A stretch of DNA of 64,000 nt, from NCBI GenBank assembly GCA_037074765.1, contig JBAMDO010000069.1:209501-273500 (forward strand). The letters run 5' to 3'. The DNA is from Mansonella perstans (lineage: Eukaryota > Nematoda > Chromadorea > Rhabditida > Onchocercidae). The notes under the pieces are model-generated. The model had not been told where the DNA came from, did not search any database, and worked only from the letters and a program-made list of their open reading frames with translations. Position numbers and translations under genes: made by a program. This document shows positions 33,501-46,032 of the stretch, piece by piece (positions within the stretch are counted from its first letter, which is position 1; every line of letters starts with the position of its first letter).

Positions 33501-35370
33501 TGAAATATTGACACCAAAATTTTAAAAATTGAAATAAATTGAAAGCCACTATTATTCTGCAAATATTTGCTGATTGCAAAATTAATTATTGATCCTAGCA
33601 GTATTTGTTGAGAAACTCGAAAAAATTTTGATGTAAGAATGTTATTTCTAACATGTTATAATATCTGCATGCAAATTGCTCTTCAAACTGAAATGGTTTC
33701 TGCCCCGTCAGATCCTGGCATCTTTCTACGATGACTTGTATCTCCATTGATTAAATAATACCTTTCTAAGCCTTTTGCTGATGTAGATCAGCACAGGGTT
33801 TCCCAACATTCCCATTTTTAGCTTCATTCCGGTTCACAACTATTGTTGAACACCAACTACAAAGTGCCTCTTCAGATTTGGTCGTTTTTAATACCGCTCG
33901 GACAGATAAGTATTATTTCGGACATTCCTCTGTTGAATAAATTGTTCGCTACAACTAGTCGAGGATTTCGCTCACAAATAAAATAATTTCACAGCACTCT
34001 TTATTATATTATCTTAACTGGAAATCATCATTGACCTTTGCCAACTTGAATTTAGACGCTATGACGCTATCTCTTAGTTCTATCTGACCGCAATCTTAAA
34101 TTCGATATAGCATTTGAGAAAGTGGTAATGATAATTTTACTGAGTGTAACAATTGCAATTTGACTGACAATCATTTTTTGTGTCCATGTCCATTTACCAT
34201 CACTTGCTACTGTAAAATAGACTATCGTGAGTAACGTATCCATGCTGCGACCCCTCAGCATAATCGACGAACAAATTATTGAGCGTTTTATCAGAGTTCA
34301 CCATAAATATTTCTGCATTTGCTACAACGGAGAAATGAAAAAATGAAACTGAAATTTAAATAAATAAATAAGAGAAAGAGAATTTGATTACTGTCAAACA
34401 GCTTTCCAAAATGAGGCTTTCAAAATTCTTTTACTGCTTTCTGCAATGGTTTTTTTTTACACGAAAATATGAACAAATTTTTCAATAGCATTGAAACAAC
34501 TTTCATAATACTGAAACGTGGACAATTAAATCTGAAGAGAATTCAACACTTTCGTTTTTTAATTTGAATAACAGCGATTATAGAAAAACGATAAATTTGA
34601 TTACAGCCATTGCAAAATTGAATAGTTGGAGTAAGCAGTTTTTTGTAACTTGCAAGAAAATGTGGCTGATAACTTGCTATCATTGCAAAATAAAATAGCT
34701 GGATAGTTGGGACCTAGTTTTATTAACATCATTTACAACACTTTTTTGCTATTCATCTACTCAGTTCATTATCTTGCCATTCGACAAAAGACTGCTGAAA
34801 ATAATTCGCAGAACAAAAACAACAAATCGCTTGAATCCGTACGCAGCGTAAAACAGACGACATTACTAGTTCCGCATCGAAGTATAAAAAGCACAATTTT
34901 TATATGGTGATTTATCGATGCTTCTTCGTTTTTTTTTTTTTTTTTTAAATGATGGGAGTTTCATCGATTTGAGATGTTTCACAAATACCAATAGGTAGTG
35001 AATTGGTTTTTTAAAGTTTTTTATTGGTCATAAACGATTAATTAGGATTACTTACTACTGATTTTATTTGTACATATTTCATTATTAATTCTGCTTTTGC
35101 CTATGTTTTTAATTGCTTTATTTTGAGCATTTTATTTTTATCTTAACTTTCACACGCCTTTTACTTGTTTCATTTTTAGTTGTGAAAATTTGAACAAAAT
35201 GAACAACGATAACAAAAATCTGAGTCACTATGAATAAAGCAAATCACAAATCACAACTACAACTGGCCGTGAATACTAAATCTAATTCGCAATGGTATCG
35301 AAGAGTATGTAAGTCACTCTTACATTAATTCTTCTCATAACTAATAAAACAATTTTTCACGACAACATGA
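30557..35370. other. Gene-poor AT-rich stretch
   Basis: About 4.8 kb between the presenilin stop and the retroelement fragment. No open frame has a recognisable domain; the longest are near 60-70 codons. A run of about 17 T lies near 34930-34946. Nothing else stands out. Confidence 0.6.
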
Positions 35371-36720
35371 TTAGGAAATATCGACCATCGATTTGTGATC
35401 GATTTACCAAGGTTTGTGATAAATTCAGTAAAGCAGTTGGAGGTACACGTATTTACTGATACATCTAACTTTGCATCTAGAAATGCAGAATTGAACATGG
35501 AAAGTAAATTTCCTATTTAATTACCAAATCACAACCATGTTATTGAACTTATTATTAAGCATATGCATAAGGAGCTGTACCAGGAGTTGGAATACATTAC
35601 GTGAATTAAAGCAAAGATTTTGGATACCAAACAGCAGATCTACAGTAAAACGAATTATAAATGAATGCATGGTTTGCAAACAATAGAAGCCAAACCATTC
35701 AAACTTCCTTCGATACCAAAGTTACAAGAGTCCCGCGTCAGAAAATCAATATTCTTCGAACAAGTTTGTATTGATTATTTAGAACCACTTTCAATCAAAA
35801 TTGACAATAGAATAGTCAAAAGGTGGATAGCGCTCTTCATTTGCTCCACAACAAGAAAGTATATTCAGAACCTGTCGAAAACTTACCAACAGAAATATTC
35901 ATGCACATATTTTATAGACTTGATTGCGATGCGGATATCCTAAACTTGTTTTAAGCGACGACGCTAGTCATCTATTACGGATCAAAGTAGAAATTTCCTA
36001 GCTTCAAAGCAGATGATATGTAGAAACATTATACCAAAAGCACCGTGGAGCGGGGTTGTTTATGAAAAACTGGATTAACAAAGACAGCTCTGAGCTCTCA
36101 AGGCAATAGGTATGAAACTTCTATGGAAAAGAGAATTTACAGTGGAAATTGAAGGAGTACCTAATACCCGTCCATTAACTTAACTAAATTTTGATCACAA
36201 AATCACAAAATCATAAGACCTATTGATTTTATCATTCAATTTTCATTAGATATATCGGCAGATGAAGATCGTATACAAGATGAAATCACTCCCCACCCAC
36301 TGATTACAAAACGAAAATTAGTTAAATATTGGTCCAATACTCTGAAAACATTAGGCATATTTTGGAAAACTAAAAAAACGAACACTTAGTAGTTTTACAG
36401 AGCATATTCAAAGGGAAACAGCATCTCCTAAGAGAACAGAGAATGGAATTCTACGTCCTGGTCAAATGATCTTGGACTACCAAGGGGTATGTGGAAGTTA
36501 GTGAAGATTCAAGAGCGCAATATCGGAAGAGATGAAAGGATTAGAAGTGTAATGGTGCAAATTTCTAATGGAAAACTCTTTAATCGACCAATCAACTTAC
36601 TTTATTCCTTGGAAGTAAATGAAGAGGACAGTGAAGAAATCCGAACAATAATGACAAAGTATAAACCACAGAAGGAACCAATTGCTCTTCGAACTAGAGG
36701 AGCATAAAGAAAGCGAGAGC
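35371..36720 (+). mobile_element. Decayed BEL/Pao LTR retrotransposon pol fragment
   Basis: Broken pieces in pol order show a BEL/Pao-type element. First comes an RNase H start (LEVHVFTDTS near 35440), then integrase zinc-region remains (HNHVIELI near 35525). The integrase core follows: AKPFKLPSIPKL and NRIVKRWIALF near 35690-35840, PKLVLSDDASH near 35940, PKAPWSG near 36035 and GVPNTRPLT near 36160. After that are KLVKYWSNTLKTLGIFWK near 36320 and the C-terminal block PRGMWKLVKI to NGKLFNRPINLLYSLEV (36480-36620). Several stops and at least three frame changes interrupt it, and most of RNase H is missing. I found no gag, protease, reverse transcriptase or long terminal repeats. It is therefore an inactive fossil fragment. 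The last piece keeps 72 open codons. Confidence 0.85.
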
Positions 36721-39530
36721 TTATTCAATAGAGTTGAACAACAAAAAAATTATCATTAATAACTGTTATTTTTTTTATTGTTCCTACCAAAGATTTCGAC
36801 TGAAAATTGCAAATGGATTTCTGGTATTCCGTTCAACCTTCCACAGAAATAGAACTGCGATGATCAGTTTACTGCAGATTTCATGCTAAAAGAGGTAGCA
36901 GTTTATATCAAAACTCATATAAGAATACCAGCGTTCATATGCAACAATATACTCGTACATTATGTAATAAAGCATTTTTAAGTTTTTCTCTATCAGAATT
37001 AATCAAATCGCTATTTCGGTACCTGCCACATATTTTTGTAAAGTACTCGATAAGCAAAGATTGACCGGAAAGAACCTTAAGCAGATATCTCCAAATCAAT
37101 GGAGAACTGTAAATAATATAGCAGTGATATCATATGCAACTCAATGATAAAACTGAGATAATCATGAGTAATCATAAGTAATATTTCAATAAAATTAGTT
37201 TAATTTGAATTCTACCAATTCGTTACTGTAAGTTTTTGGAATTTGAATTCTACCTATTCGTTACCGTGAATATCTAGAAATTTTTATGAATATCTAGAAA
37301 TTCGATGCCAATCAACGGCAAAATTCCTGTTACAAAAGACAACAGTTATCTAACCAAACAGCCAGAATGGAACATTTGAGAAAAGATCAACCAAGAAAGC
37401 AATGAGCTACCAAAACAAATCATGGGATCGACAAAGCTCAATCGGCAAAATCGACAAAGCCGTATTTTGTTGCAGTTCTTGCTCTGTTTCATGAAAGTTA
37501 TCTTTTTGTTAACTAACAAAACATTATTGTTTGAAATCGTGCTGCTAAACTAAGGTACCATTCTCCCAAAAATGATGAACAATTAAAATTCATTAATTAA
37601 TAAATTCTTGCGTCCATCAAATCAAAAAATAAGATGGCAAGTGATGGATATTTAAAAATGGAAATATTTGAAAATGTGAAAAAACATGATTTCTTGGAAA
37701 AATCCATGATCAGTGCAATGCAAAAATCCAAAATGGTAATCGTTTGCATAACTAAGCAAAAACTACTTATTTTATCAAAGTGTAATGTAAAAAGAGTTTA
37801 GTTCTAAAAATCCGTCATCCAATCACGCTGACCTTTTCAGAAATGACCTGCCCTTATTTCTGAATTATATTTAATCAGGTGTAACTAGATCTGTTGCACT
37901 TTATTAAATGACACACATTCTTTGGTAATGCACACTGGAACAACTTGACAGCATTTGTAATTTGACCTATATCAAAAATGTATCAAATTACTAAATATCA
38001 TAGAAACAGTAGCTGAATCTACGGATAATGAACCGTGCACTTCCGTCATACTTTTACTTCTCAAATCATAGCAGCGATTTTTTCTTCCGTCTTTTTTTTT
38101 TTTGTTTTTTTGAAGAATTTTGATCCAGAATGTGTGCGTTAACATGCAAATATAACTGTATTTAAATATGATGAGCTGTTATGTTCAGAAAGTACTTAAA
38201 ATAAAAGTATTTTTAAAAATTGTCATTGTCAACTTATACCATCAATCGGTTGATTGTCAACTCATTCACAACATTTCATATGGAGCAATATCCAGTAATC
38301 CAGTATCACTGCAATAACTGCAATGACACTGGAGTGCGTGAAAGCCTGCGTTAAAACCATACTGGATTGATACATTGTATTTTGCTCTTATAGTTCATTA
38401 TATTGGGAATTTTTGCTAAACTTTTGAAAACATACAAAGAAAGGTTCTCAGATAAAAGCCTCGATTAAGAGAGCACTAAACATTTGCTACTGTTTATTAA
38501 TTCAAATCTTTTTTCTTTACATATTTTTCTGGCAGAAAATTTTTCTTTTTGCAGAAAAAAAGTGTGCCGTAATTAGTGGAGCTAAAAGAAATATTTCAAA
38601 TACAATCCGCTATTACAGCAAAGATTTCTGGAACGTAGAAAAGTTGTCAAAGCGTAAAAAATTTCAATCATCAATGTCCAAAATCAAATTTTGAAAAAAA
38701 GAACATGGATTCTTCAACTAAAGGATTATATTTTCAGTGACTGAAAATCTTATACACTGTTTGTTCCGATCATTTTCAAATGCACTGATATTTTTGTTTT
38801 GATTCAGCAATCTATTCCGATTTATATCCTAATTTAACAATTAAATAATGAATTTGAAATAATGAATTTTATGAAATAATGAATTTTGCGAATTTCAAAT
38901 CTTACAAATAAATTTCCTTCGCATAAATAACATAATGTTTTAAAGTAAAAAAGGAAATGAAATGATAAAATCCGCTGGTTCTGCACAAAATTAAGGAAAG
39001 AAACGAAAAAAAATCAAAATAAAATTAATAAATTTTAGCAAATCACGCCTTAACCAATAGATTTCGAAAGGATATGACGCAACGGCGATTCATTTGTGAC
39101 GTTGGTTTTTCCAAATATTCCGTGTTTTACGCTTAATGTTGCAAGATGGTGGATTGATTTCATAGTTCTGAAAACAATGCATCGATTTTAATTTATATCA
39201 TTATTATAGATTACTTTTGATTAATGAAACTTGCATATATTCGACAAGAAATTTCATCGAACAAAAAATACGTGTGACGTCAAAACGTGTGAAAAAAAGC
39301 AATGGACCGGGGAAATTTTAAAATGAATAGTTTAAAATCTTTTAAAATATATTTCTACGAATTCATTGTATGCTAAAATATTTGACTGCATTTTCGTGGA
39401 TTATATAAAATAAACTCAAGCGTGTAACTATTCCACTTTTTTAATTGTTCAGCGCAAAAAAAAAGCTACCATTGAAGATAAAAATTAAATTTAGATTAAT
39501 TGTATCTAATTTAATTATATGAAATTTTAC
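36721..39530. other. Non-coding stretch between retroelement and PRP31
   Basis: About 2.8 kb, AT-rich. It holds a short direct repeat near 37195-37260 (TTTGAATTCTACC twice, each followed by ATTCGTTAC) and ATATCTAGAAAT twice near 37270-37300. No open frame is convincing. The end contains the PRP31 promoter and leader. Confidence 0.55.
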
Positions 39531-39532
39531 AG
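39531..39532 (+). promoter_or_regulatory. Possible spliced-leader acceptor before PRP31
   Basis: The AG at the end of GAAATTTTACAG, 53 bases before the PRP31 start codon, has the form of a nematode splice acceptor and has no upstream coding exon. Trans-splicing of a leader here is inferred, not shown. Confidence 0.35.
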
Positions 39533-39585
39533 GCAATATTGATTTCCTTCCTACTTGAATTTACTACGACTAGTTTTTTGGAAGC

Positions 39586-42387
39586 ATGTCACTTGCGGAT
39601 GAGTTGTTGGCAGATTTAGAGGATGAAGAATTGGTGGAAGAGACAGAACAAGATGGAGGCGAAGGCTTGGAAGAAGTGGATGAACAATTACCATCTATGA
39701 GTGCCTATGATCGAGTTGGATCCGTGGCAAAATTATTGGCGAATCAAAAGTATCTTGAGATATTATCCTTAAACATTTAGTTTTAAATGAATAGAAATTA
39801 CAAAGTTTCATATTCTGATTCTACCTTCAGTCTATGAATTCCTTAGGTCGAAAGCTATATTTCTTGTTTTGTTCACCCTTGATTATTTGTAGTTACACAG
39901 ACCTTATCGGTAAGATGCAGGAGCAGTTGAATTTGAAAGAAATTCCACCAGTTACGAAACCACTGGAGGCAGATCCCCAGTATAAATTGATAGTGGAACT
40001 TTCTGGAGTAAGTGATAATTTTTATCTTTTTGTTAAATTTGGGGTTCGTTTGTACAGGGTTTTTATTTAATCGTTAATATCCGGTTAATGTAAAGTTTTC
40101 ACGTTCGCTGAGAAGTTATTAATTAATACTCTGAATTATTTGGCAAAAAACTTTATCATCTGATTTGTTTATACATAATGACAGTGATTGCTTTCTACCT
40201 GATTTATGCCTGATTGCTTTCTACAGCTGTAGTTTTTTTGTTTACAAAATTTTGTGAACGAAAGAAGGCTTCAGATTCTGAATAAATCGTTTTTGCAGCT
40301 TGCAGCTGAAGTGGATCAGGAATTGAACGTTATTCATAAGTTCGTGCGTGACAAATACGAGAAACGTTTTCCTGAATTAGAGTCTTTGGTGCCAAATGCT
40401 TTAGAATATTTGGCAACCGTAAAACTTCTCGGGAACGATATTTCGACTAAAGGACAGAACAAACAGATCTTGAGGTCTGTTGCTTTTCCGATACGAATTA
40501 CTTTTTTAAGTGACTGAGTATCTTGATTTTTAAGTTTCTTTTTTTCTTGACTATATCGTGATTTAACAAAACATGAATTTCAGTGAAATCCTGGCACCCG
40601 CTACGTGCATTGTGGTTAGTGTGACAGCATCAACTACTCAAGGGAAAGCATTGGAAGCAGATGAATTGGCAGCAGTACAAGAAGCTTGCGATATGGCTGA
40701 GCAACTGCATACCGATCGACTTAATATGTATCAACTTGTTGAATCGAGAATGGCGCTTATTGCCCCGAACCTATGCGAAATCTTGGGAGCTGGTACGGCA
40801 GCAATGATTGTTGCTAAAGCTGGAGGTAATATCCATATTCCGAGTAGTTTGTTCGGTGTTAATTTTATTATTTTAGTTTTAATGTTCCTAATATTCCGTA
40901 GTATAAGAATTTCAACTAAAAAGAGGAAAGAATTATAGATAGGACATTCAGGAATAATTGCGGTAATATAAAAAAGTACCAAAAATATAAGACCCGTCAA
41001 ATCAGTACTTCTAGCCTGTTATCTTTCTGCATAAGAGCATTTTTTCAGGTCTTGCACCATTAGCTCACCTTCCTGCCTGCAATGTCCTGATTCTTGGTGC
41101 GCAGAAAAAAACACTTAGCGGTTTTAGTTCAACAGCTGTGTTGCCCCATGCTGGTTTCCTCTTCTTTCATCCTATTGTGCAAGGAGTTCCACCAGACTTG
41201 AGGTATTATTGTTTCTGGCCCTAAAGTTTGTTTATTAATTTCTTCGATTATAGCACAGGTCGAAAAATTAATTAGAAGTCATTTTTATGTTGTAATTTTT
41301 AGACAGAAGGCTGCTCGATTACTAGCAGCGAAAACGACACTTGCTGCTCGTGTTGATTTTATTCATGAGGCATCAGATGGCTCGATCGGGAAAAACTTAT
41401 TTGAGCAAATAAAGCAGAAAATAGAGAAAATGTTGGAGCCTCCACCAGTAAAGGCTGCGAAACCTTTGCCAAAGCCTCTAGATAAGGTTACCATTGTTTG
41501 TCATGCTTTACCCACTTTTATTAAAAACTTCTAGCAATTTATTAGCAATTTATTTAATTCACCTACCACTTTAATTTTTGCACAATAAAATATTATACTT
41601 GATTCTTCGTTGATTTGTTAAAATGCTGTAGTATGGCGGGAGCACTTTCAGAAACTCTGAGGAAGCATAGGGCTTTTATTATTAAAACGGTGCAATAGCA
41701 AAAAAAGACGAAATGAATCATCGATTGTTTCAATTTTTTGCTCGTCGTGAAATCACTTGATTTATTTTTTTCGCAAATTTTCCTTAAAGGCTAGTAAAAA
41801 ACGAGGAGGTCGTCGAGTAAGAAAAATGAAAGAACGATTGGGTATGACCGAATTAAGAAAAAAATCGAATCGTATGAATTTTGGTGAATTAGCTGAAGAT
41901 GTTATCCAAGAAAATATGGGATTTTCGCTTGGGCAAGCGTTGAGTGGTCCATCTTCTGGAAGCCGCATCAGGAGTGCTACAGTCGATCCGAAAACAAGAG
42001 CTAGGTATCGCGATATTGCATTGTTAATATGCGTTTTCATTTTGTAGTTGCCATATATAAGGAAAAATTATTTAATGCAACAATAAATTACACGTCTAAT
42101 TTATTACCTTTGGTATTTCATTTTTATATCTGAAATGTATGAATGCTTCTTTTAGAATGTCACAAAAGCTTCATAAAACAATGGAACGGCAGCGATCAAT
42201 GGGTGGTGTAACGTCGGTTCGTTCACGAGCAGCAGGCACTGCTTCAAGTGTTACTTTCACTCCCGTGTTAGGACTAGAGATTGTGAATCCAACAGTGAAA
42301 CCTGGTCATGTTGGTTCTTCTTCTACGACGTATTTTTCACCTTCTGCTGCTTTTGTAAAAGTTCAAACTCCGATGTTACGACCCTAA
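39586..42387 (+). CDS. prp-31: Pre-mRNA processing factor 31 (U4/U6 snRNP)
   Basis: Eight exons join in phase: 39586-39749, 39893-40007, 40299-40474, 40584-40825, 41049-41202, 41303-41486, 41790-42004 and 42156-42387. They give 493 residues, against about 499 in man as I recall. PRP31 binds the 15.5K-U4 snRNA complex and ties U4/U6 to U5 in the tri-snRNP. Visible blocks are an acidic N-terminus, DKYEKRFPELESLVPNALEY (about 113-132), VVSVTASTTQG (about 160-170), the Nop domain with APNLCEILGAGTAA (about 211-224) and the GAQKKTLSGFSSTAVLPHAG block (about 248-267). The basic KKRGGRRVRKMKERLG (about 348-363) opens the C-terminal domain, which ends with FTPVLGLEIVNP (about 451-462). The start is an acidic MSLADELLADLEDEE, as in homologues. 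No key block is missing. It is the first of four same-strand genes. Confidence 0.97.
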
Positions 42388-42582
42388 AATAGGACGGTAC
42401 GGATAATAATTCAGAATATTTTCAGTCTTTTATGTTTCAAATATTGACTAAACTCTTTTTTTTCCACTTTTTTTTTTTTTAAATTATAATTCCAGAACAA
42501 AAATGTCAAGTTTACCGTTTTAATAAGTACTGGAGATGATCGCTGTTATACATAAATCGTTTTGTTTGTTTTTATCGGGTTG

Positions 42583-42588
42583 AATAAA
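42583..42588 (+). terminator. Possible poly(A) signal of PRP31
   Basis: AATAAA lies 196 bases after the PRP31 stop, followed by T-rich sequence. The region from here to the next start codon (about 480 bases) holds nothing else I can identify. Confidence 0.5.
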
Positions 42589-43068
42589 AATCTCCGTACT
42601 CTGTCCCTTTCTAGTAATGCAAAATTTGTTTTATCAAAAAAGTATCTTTGCTATGACAGGTAATTTCTTGTTCATATATTATTAGAAAATCATGTTATTT
42701 TCTGCTTTCACATCTTTTGAATTATTTTTTTCTATATAGATTATAATTTTGAAATTGCCTTGAAATCCATGTTTTTTGGAACAATAAGAGTGATATTTCC
42801 AAATTAATTAGTAGTATTATGATTGGATTATGGAGCAGATAAATTCCCAAATGGAATCATCATGCGATAGGACAAACAGTTTTTGAATTTTAGTCTTATT
42901 CATTGCATTAGTGTGACGTTCTGAAGAATTGACCGATATGTTTAGTCAACATTTTTAGTCAGTTGCAAGTTTCAAGTGAAGCAATCTGTGGAGGAATCAC
43001 TTTTTCTTCTACCATATGCATATTAAAACTTTTGGAGACACTTAGGGTGTCAAGGAAGCAAATGTCGT

Positions 43069-45267
43069 ATGTCTAATACAGTACCACCTGTATATCTGTC
43101 AACGACACCGACACCGATTGTTGATCTTGAAACTACGACAACGCCAACTACTGAATACGCTTTAATCGATTTGATTGTTAGCAAGGGTGTACATTCTGAT
43201 CCTTTAATTGGTGAGTTTGTCGAATCATATTGTATCGTCTGTTGTTTCAATAAGTCATTTCAAAACGGAAAAGACTTCGAAATTTAATGTTTCGTAATTA
43301 TATGCTTTTCGAGAATTTGGTGCAGAACTACAACCGAATCTGCAAATGGCTCGTAATTTCGAAAATGCTGCAATTGATATTGAATTGGTTAGTGTTTTTG
43401 TTTGTACATCTTAATTTTAAGAAAAATAGGAAGACATAGGATGATAGATCACCGGCATTGTACAATATTGTAATATGATTTGTAGCTAAAAACACGACAA
43501 CATATCGAATGTAATTACGTAGTGGCGGCCAGAAGGTGAAATTAAATTATCCTTTCCTCACCTGTGTTTTAGTTAGATATAACTGACTGCAACTGTAGCA
43601 AACACTGCATAATATGAGTAGTAAGTGGTTTAGCTAGAAAAAGAAATCGCAGCGAAAGAACAGGAAAGACGTGACCAGCAATTTATTGAATTAAGTGGAG
43701 AAATCGTTGGAGCAACTTCCTCAAAATCACGACGTTCCGTTATTGAACCTGATTTAAATACCGATTTTGATACATTGGATGAACCAGTCTGGGACACTGT
43801 TGTTAGTTCTTGTATGGTATTGTTTAATCATTATTAGCGGACTGTTGATAAGTTTCAAGTTTTCCATTGACGGATCGCTTCCTATAACTTAATTTTATGT
43901 CTGTCGTTTTTCGTTATTCAAAGTGTCTATACCTTAATCATTGTGTATTAGAATGTGTAATTTGATTTAGCTCCTTCAATTATCAGTAATTTTTGTTAAA
44001 TGGCTATTTAATTTTCTAATGAATATTTGTCATTTTTTTAGAGACGAGATTTACATACTGTTCTTACAAAATTCGGGCATGTTATGGCGCCAAAAAAAAG
44101 TCAGCATTTATTGCGTGATTGGGATCTTTGGGGACCACTTTTTATATGTGTTTTTATCTCATTGTAAGTTATTTTGCTGCTAAATTGGCGTATATTAACT
44201 TAAGTTTCAAGTGATGAATTTAGCTTGCATTACAAGTTATGACTTATGTTCTGAAATTTTAGTTCAGTTACAATGATGGATAGCTTTACTAAACAATTGA
44301 AACTGTCGTATTTTATCACAATTTTATGTTAGATATCATATTCGCTGCATTCCTACTATTTATTCTTTCAATACCTCCTTTTCCTTTACTGAATAAGAAT
44401 AAGAAATAAATGAAAAGAATTGTATTGTCACTTATTAAATATAATTTTGCATTAAATACATCTGATTTTTGGTATTTAGAATGTTACAAGGAGGCAAAAG
44501 TGGCAGAGGTCCACTTTTCACTGAAATTTTCACGTTGACTTTCTTTGGTTCATGCACTGTCACTATGAACACGAAGCTGCTTGGTGGTAACATGTAATTG
44601 CTTGTTATCTTCAACTGTAAAATGATTGCGCATTTTATGAGAATACGATTCTCTCTAATCTCTAATCTCTAGCTATACTGGTAGTTTTAATTATTCATGA
44701 GGTCGTAACATGCTTCGATTAGGTAAATGATTACAATTATCGTAGCGTAACAACTACGGCAAAATTGTTGGTATTTCTAGATCATTTTTCCAATCGCTGT
44801 GTGTGCTTGGTTATTGCTTACTGCCTCCCGGTTTAGCAGCTGTAATATGCAAATTTATTGAAATAAATTCCGAACAAACAACATTTCTCTTTGCTTTACG
44901 TTTATTAGTTACAACGGCTGGTTTCATCTGGGCAATATATGGTAATTTTATTGTAGTTTATTCTTTGACTTAGTTAAAACAATCAACAGAGAAAGAACAA
45001 ATTGTTTTAAAAAAAAGAAAAAAAAAACAGAATTTATTAAGTTCATATAAAAACTTTCCAATTTTTTTCAAGTTAGCAAGTCATTGAAAGGTCAGAACAG
45101 ATGAAGAAATTGAACGAAAATTTTTCAAAAAAAATTTTGCTTTTTTAGCTTGTATGTTGTTCATATCCGGTTCACAACCACCGAGACGGAAAATGCTGGC
45201 ACTTTATCCTATTTTCTTATTCTATTTTGTTGTCAGTTGGATGATTATTTCACATTCAAGTTTTTGA
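43069..45267 (+). CDS. yipf6: YIPF6-like Yip1-family Golgi membrane protein
   Basis: Seven exons join in phase: 43069-43210, 43326-43387, 43634-43801, 44042-44163, 44480-44593, 44781-44941 and 45149-45267, giving 295 residues. From about residue 112 it follows human YIPF6: the RRDL block, then LLRDWDLWGPL (about 147-157). GNISFFQSLCVLGYCLLPPG follows near 201-220, then SQPPRRKMLALYPIFLFYFV to the end. Five hydrophobic segments fit the Yip1 fold; family members act in ER-Golgi traffic with small GTPases. Odd: residues 1-110 are much longer than the human N-terminus and contain a proline/threonine start, YALIDLIVSKGVHSDPLIGE and a charged coiled-coil-like stretch (EKEIAAKEQERRDQQ) that I do not recognise. 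An overlapping ATG at 43062 opens a four-codon frame just before the chosen start. Confidence 0.9.
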
Positions 45268-46032
45268 CTCTTTTTTTGCTAGCTCTCCCAGTGTTATATT
45301 TTGCTATGATGTAGAATTTCCATATATTCGAAATATTCATTTCATTTTTCATGCTAATCATATCGGTGATAAGCTGATCAGCTCTCCTCATATAATTTAG
45401 TTTGGCTTGATTTTTTCTTTAGATGTGATATCAGTACAGACTTCCTTATATCACCGTGATTGATATTGTATGCAATAATTAGAAATACTGGATGATTCAT
45501 ATCAAATTTATTTTCTTCTAATTGGAATTAAGAAATCGAAGAAATCTTTGCTCTGCCGTAAAAATAAATTAATTGAATGTATGAGGTGTTCATGTATTTA
45601 GTACAGTGCTGCTGTATATTTGGACATCTTTTCTTGGTCTTTATCACAACAGTGCTGCAAAAATCGTGATATGCTTTCAGAGAACAATAATGCTGTTGTT
45701 ATCGCTTTAGTTGGAATGTAATTAAAAAATTAATTTTACCAACTTTACTCATTTTGTCTCGAAAATGTTTTTTTATTGGCGCATTAAAACATTTCGTTAT
45801 TTCATTTTGCAAGCATTTATTCTAATCCTGGTTTCTTTCCTCAAAAAATGACATATTCCAATTTGATTTTAAACAAGTGACCGATGTATATACATCATTC
45901 TGACTGTTCAAGGGTTATTTTGAGGATTATATAAACTTGAATTCAGCATAGTTATTTCATATGGGTCGCTCTGGTTATCTGTTATATTTTAACTTATAAT
46001 TGTTAGATATTGTGGGTGAATTGTGTTTGAAA
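45268..46032. other. Spacer between YIPF6-like and F-box genes
   Basis: 765 bases. AATAAA at 45563-45568 may end the YIPF6-like transcript. An AG at 46005-46006 (ATAATTGTTAG), 27 bases before the next ATG, could be a spliced-leader acceptor. No open frame of note. Confidence 0.4.

Noticed and set aside
34067..34261. Minus-strand 64-codon frame near the retroelement
   Set aside because: Checked for reverse transcriptase or gag motifs and found none.
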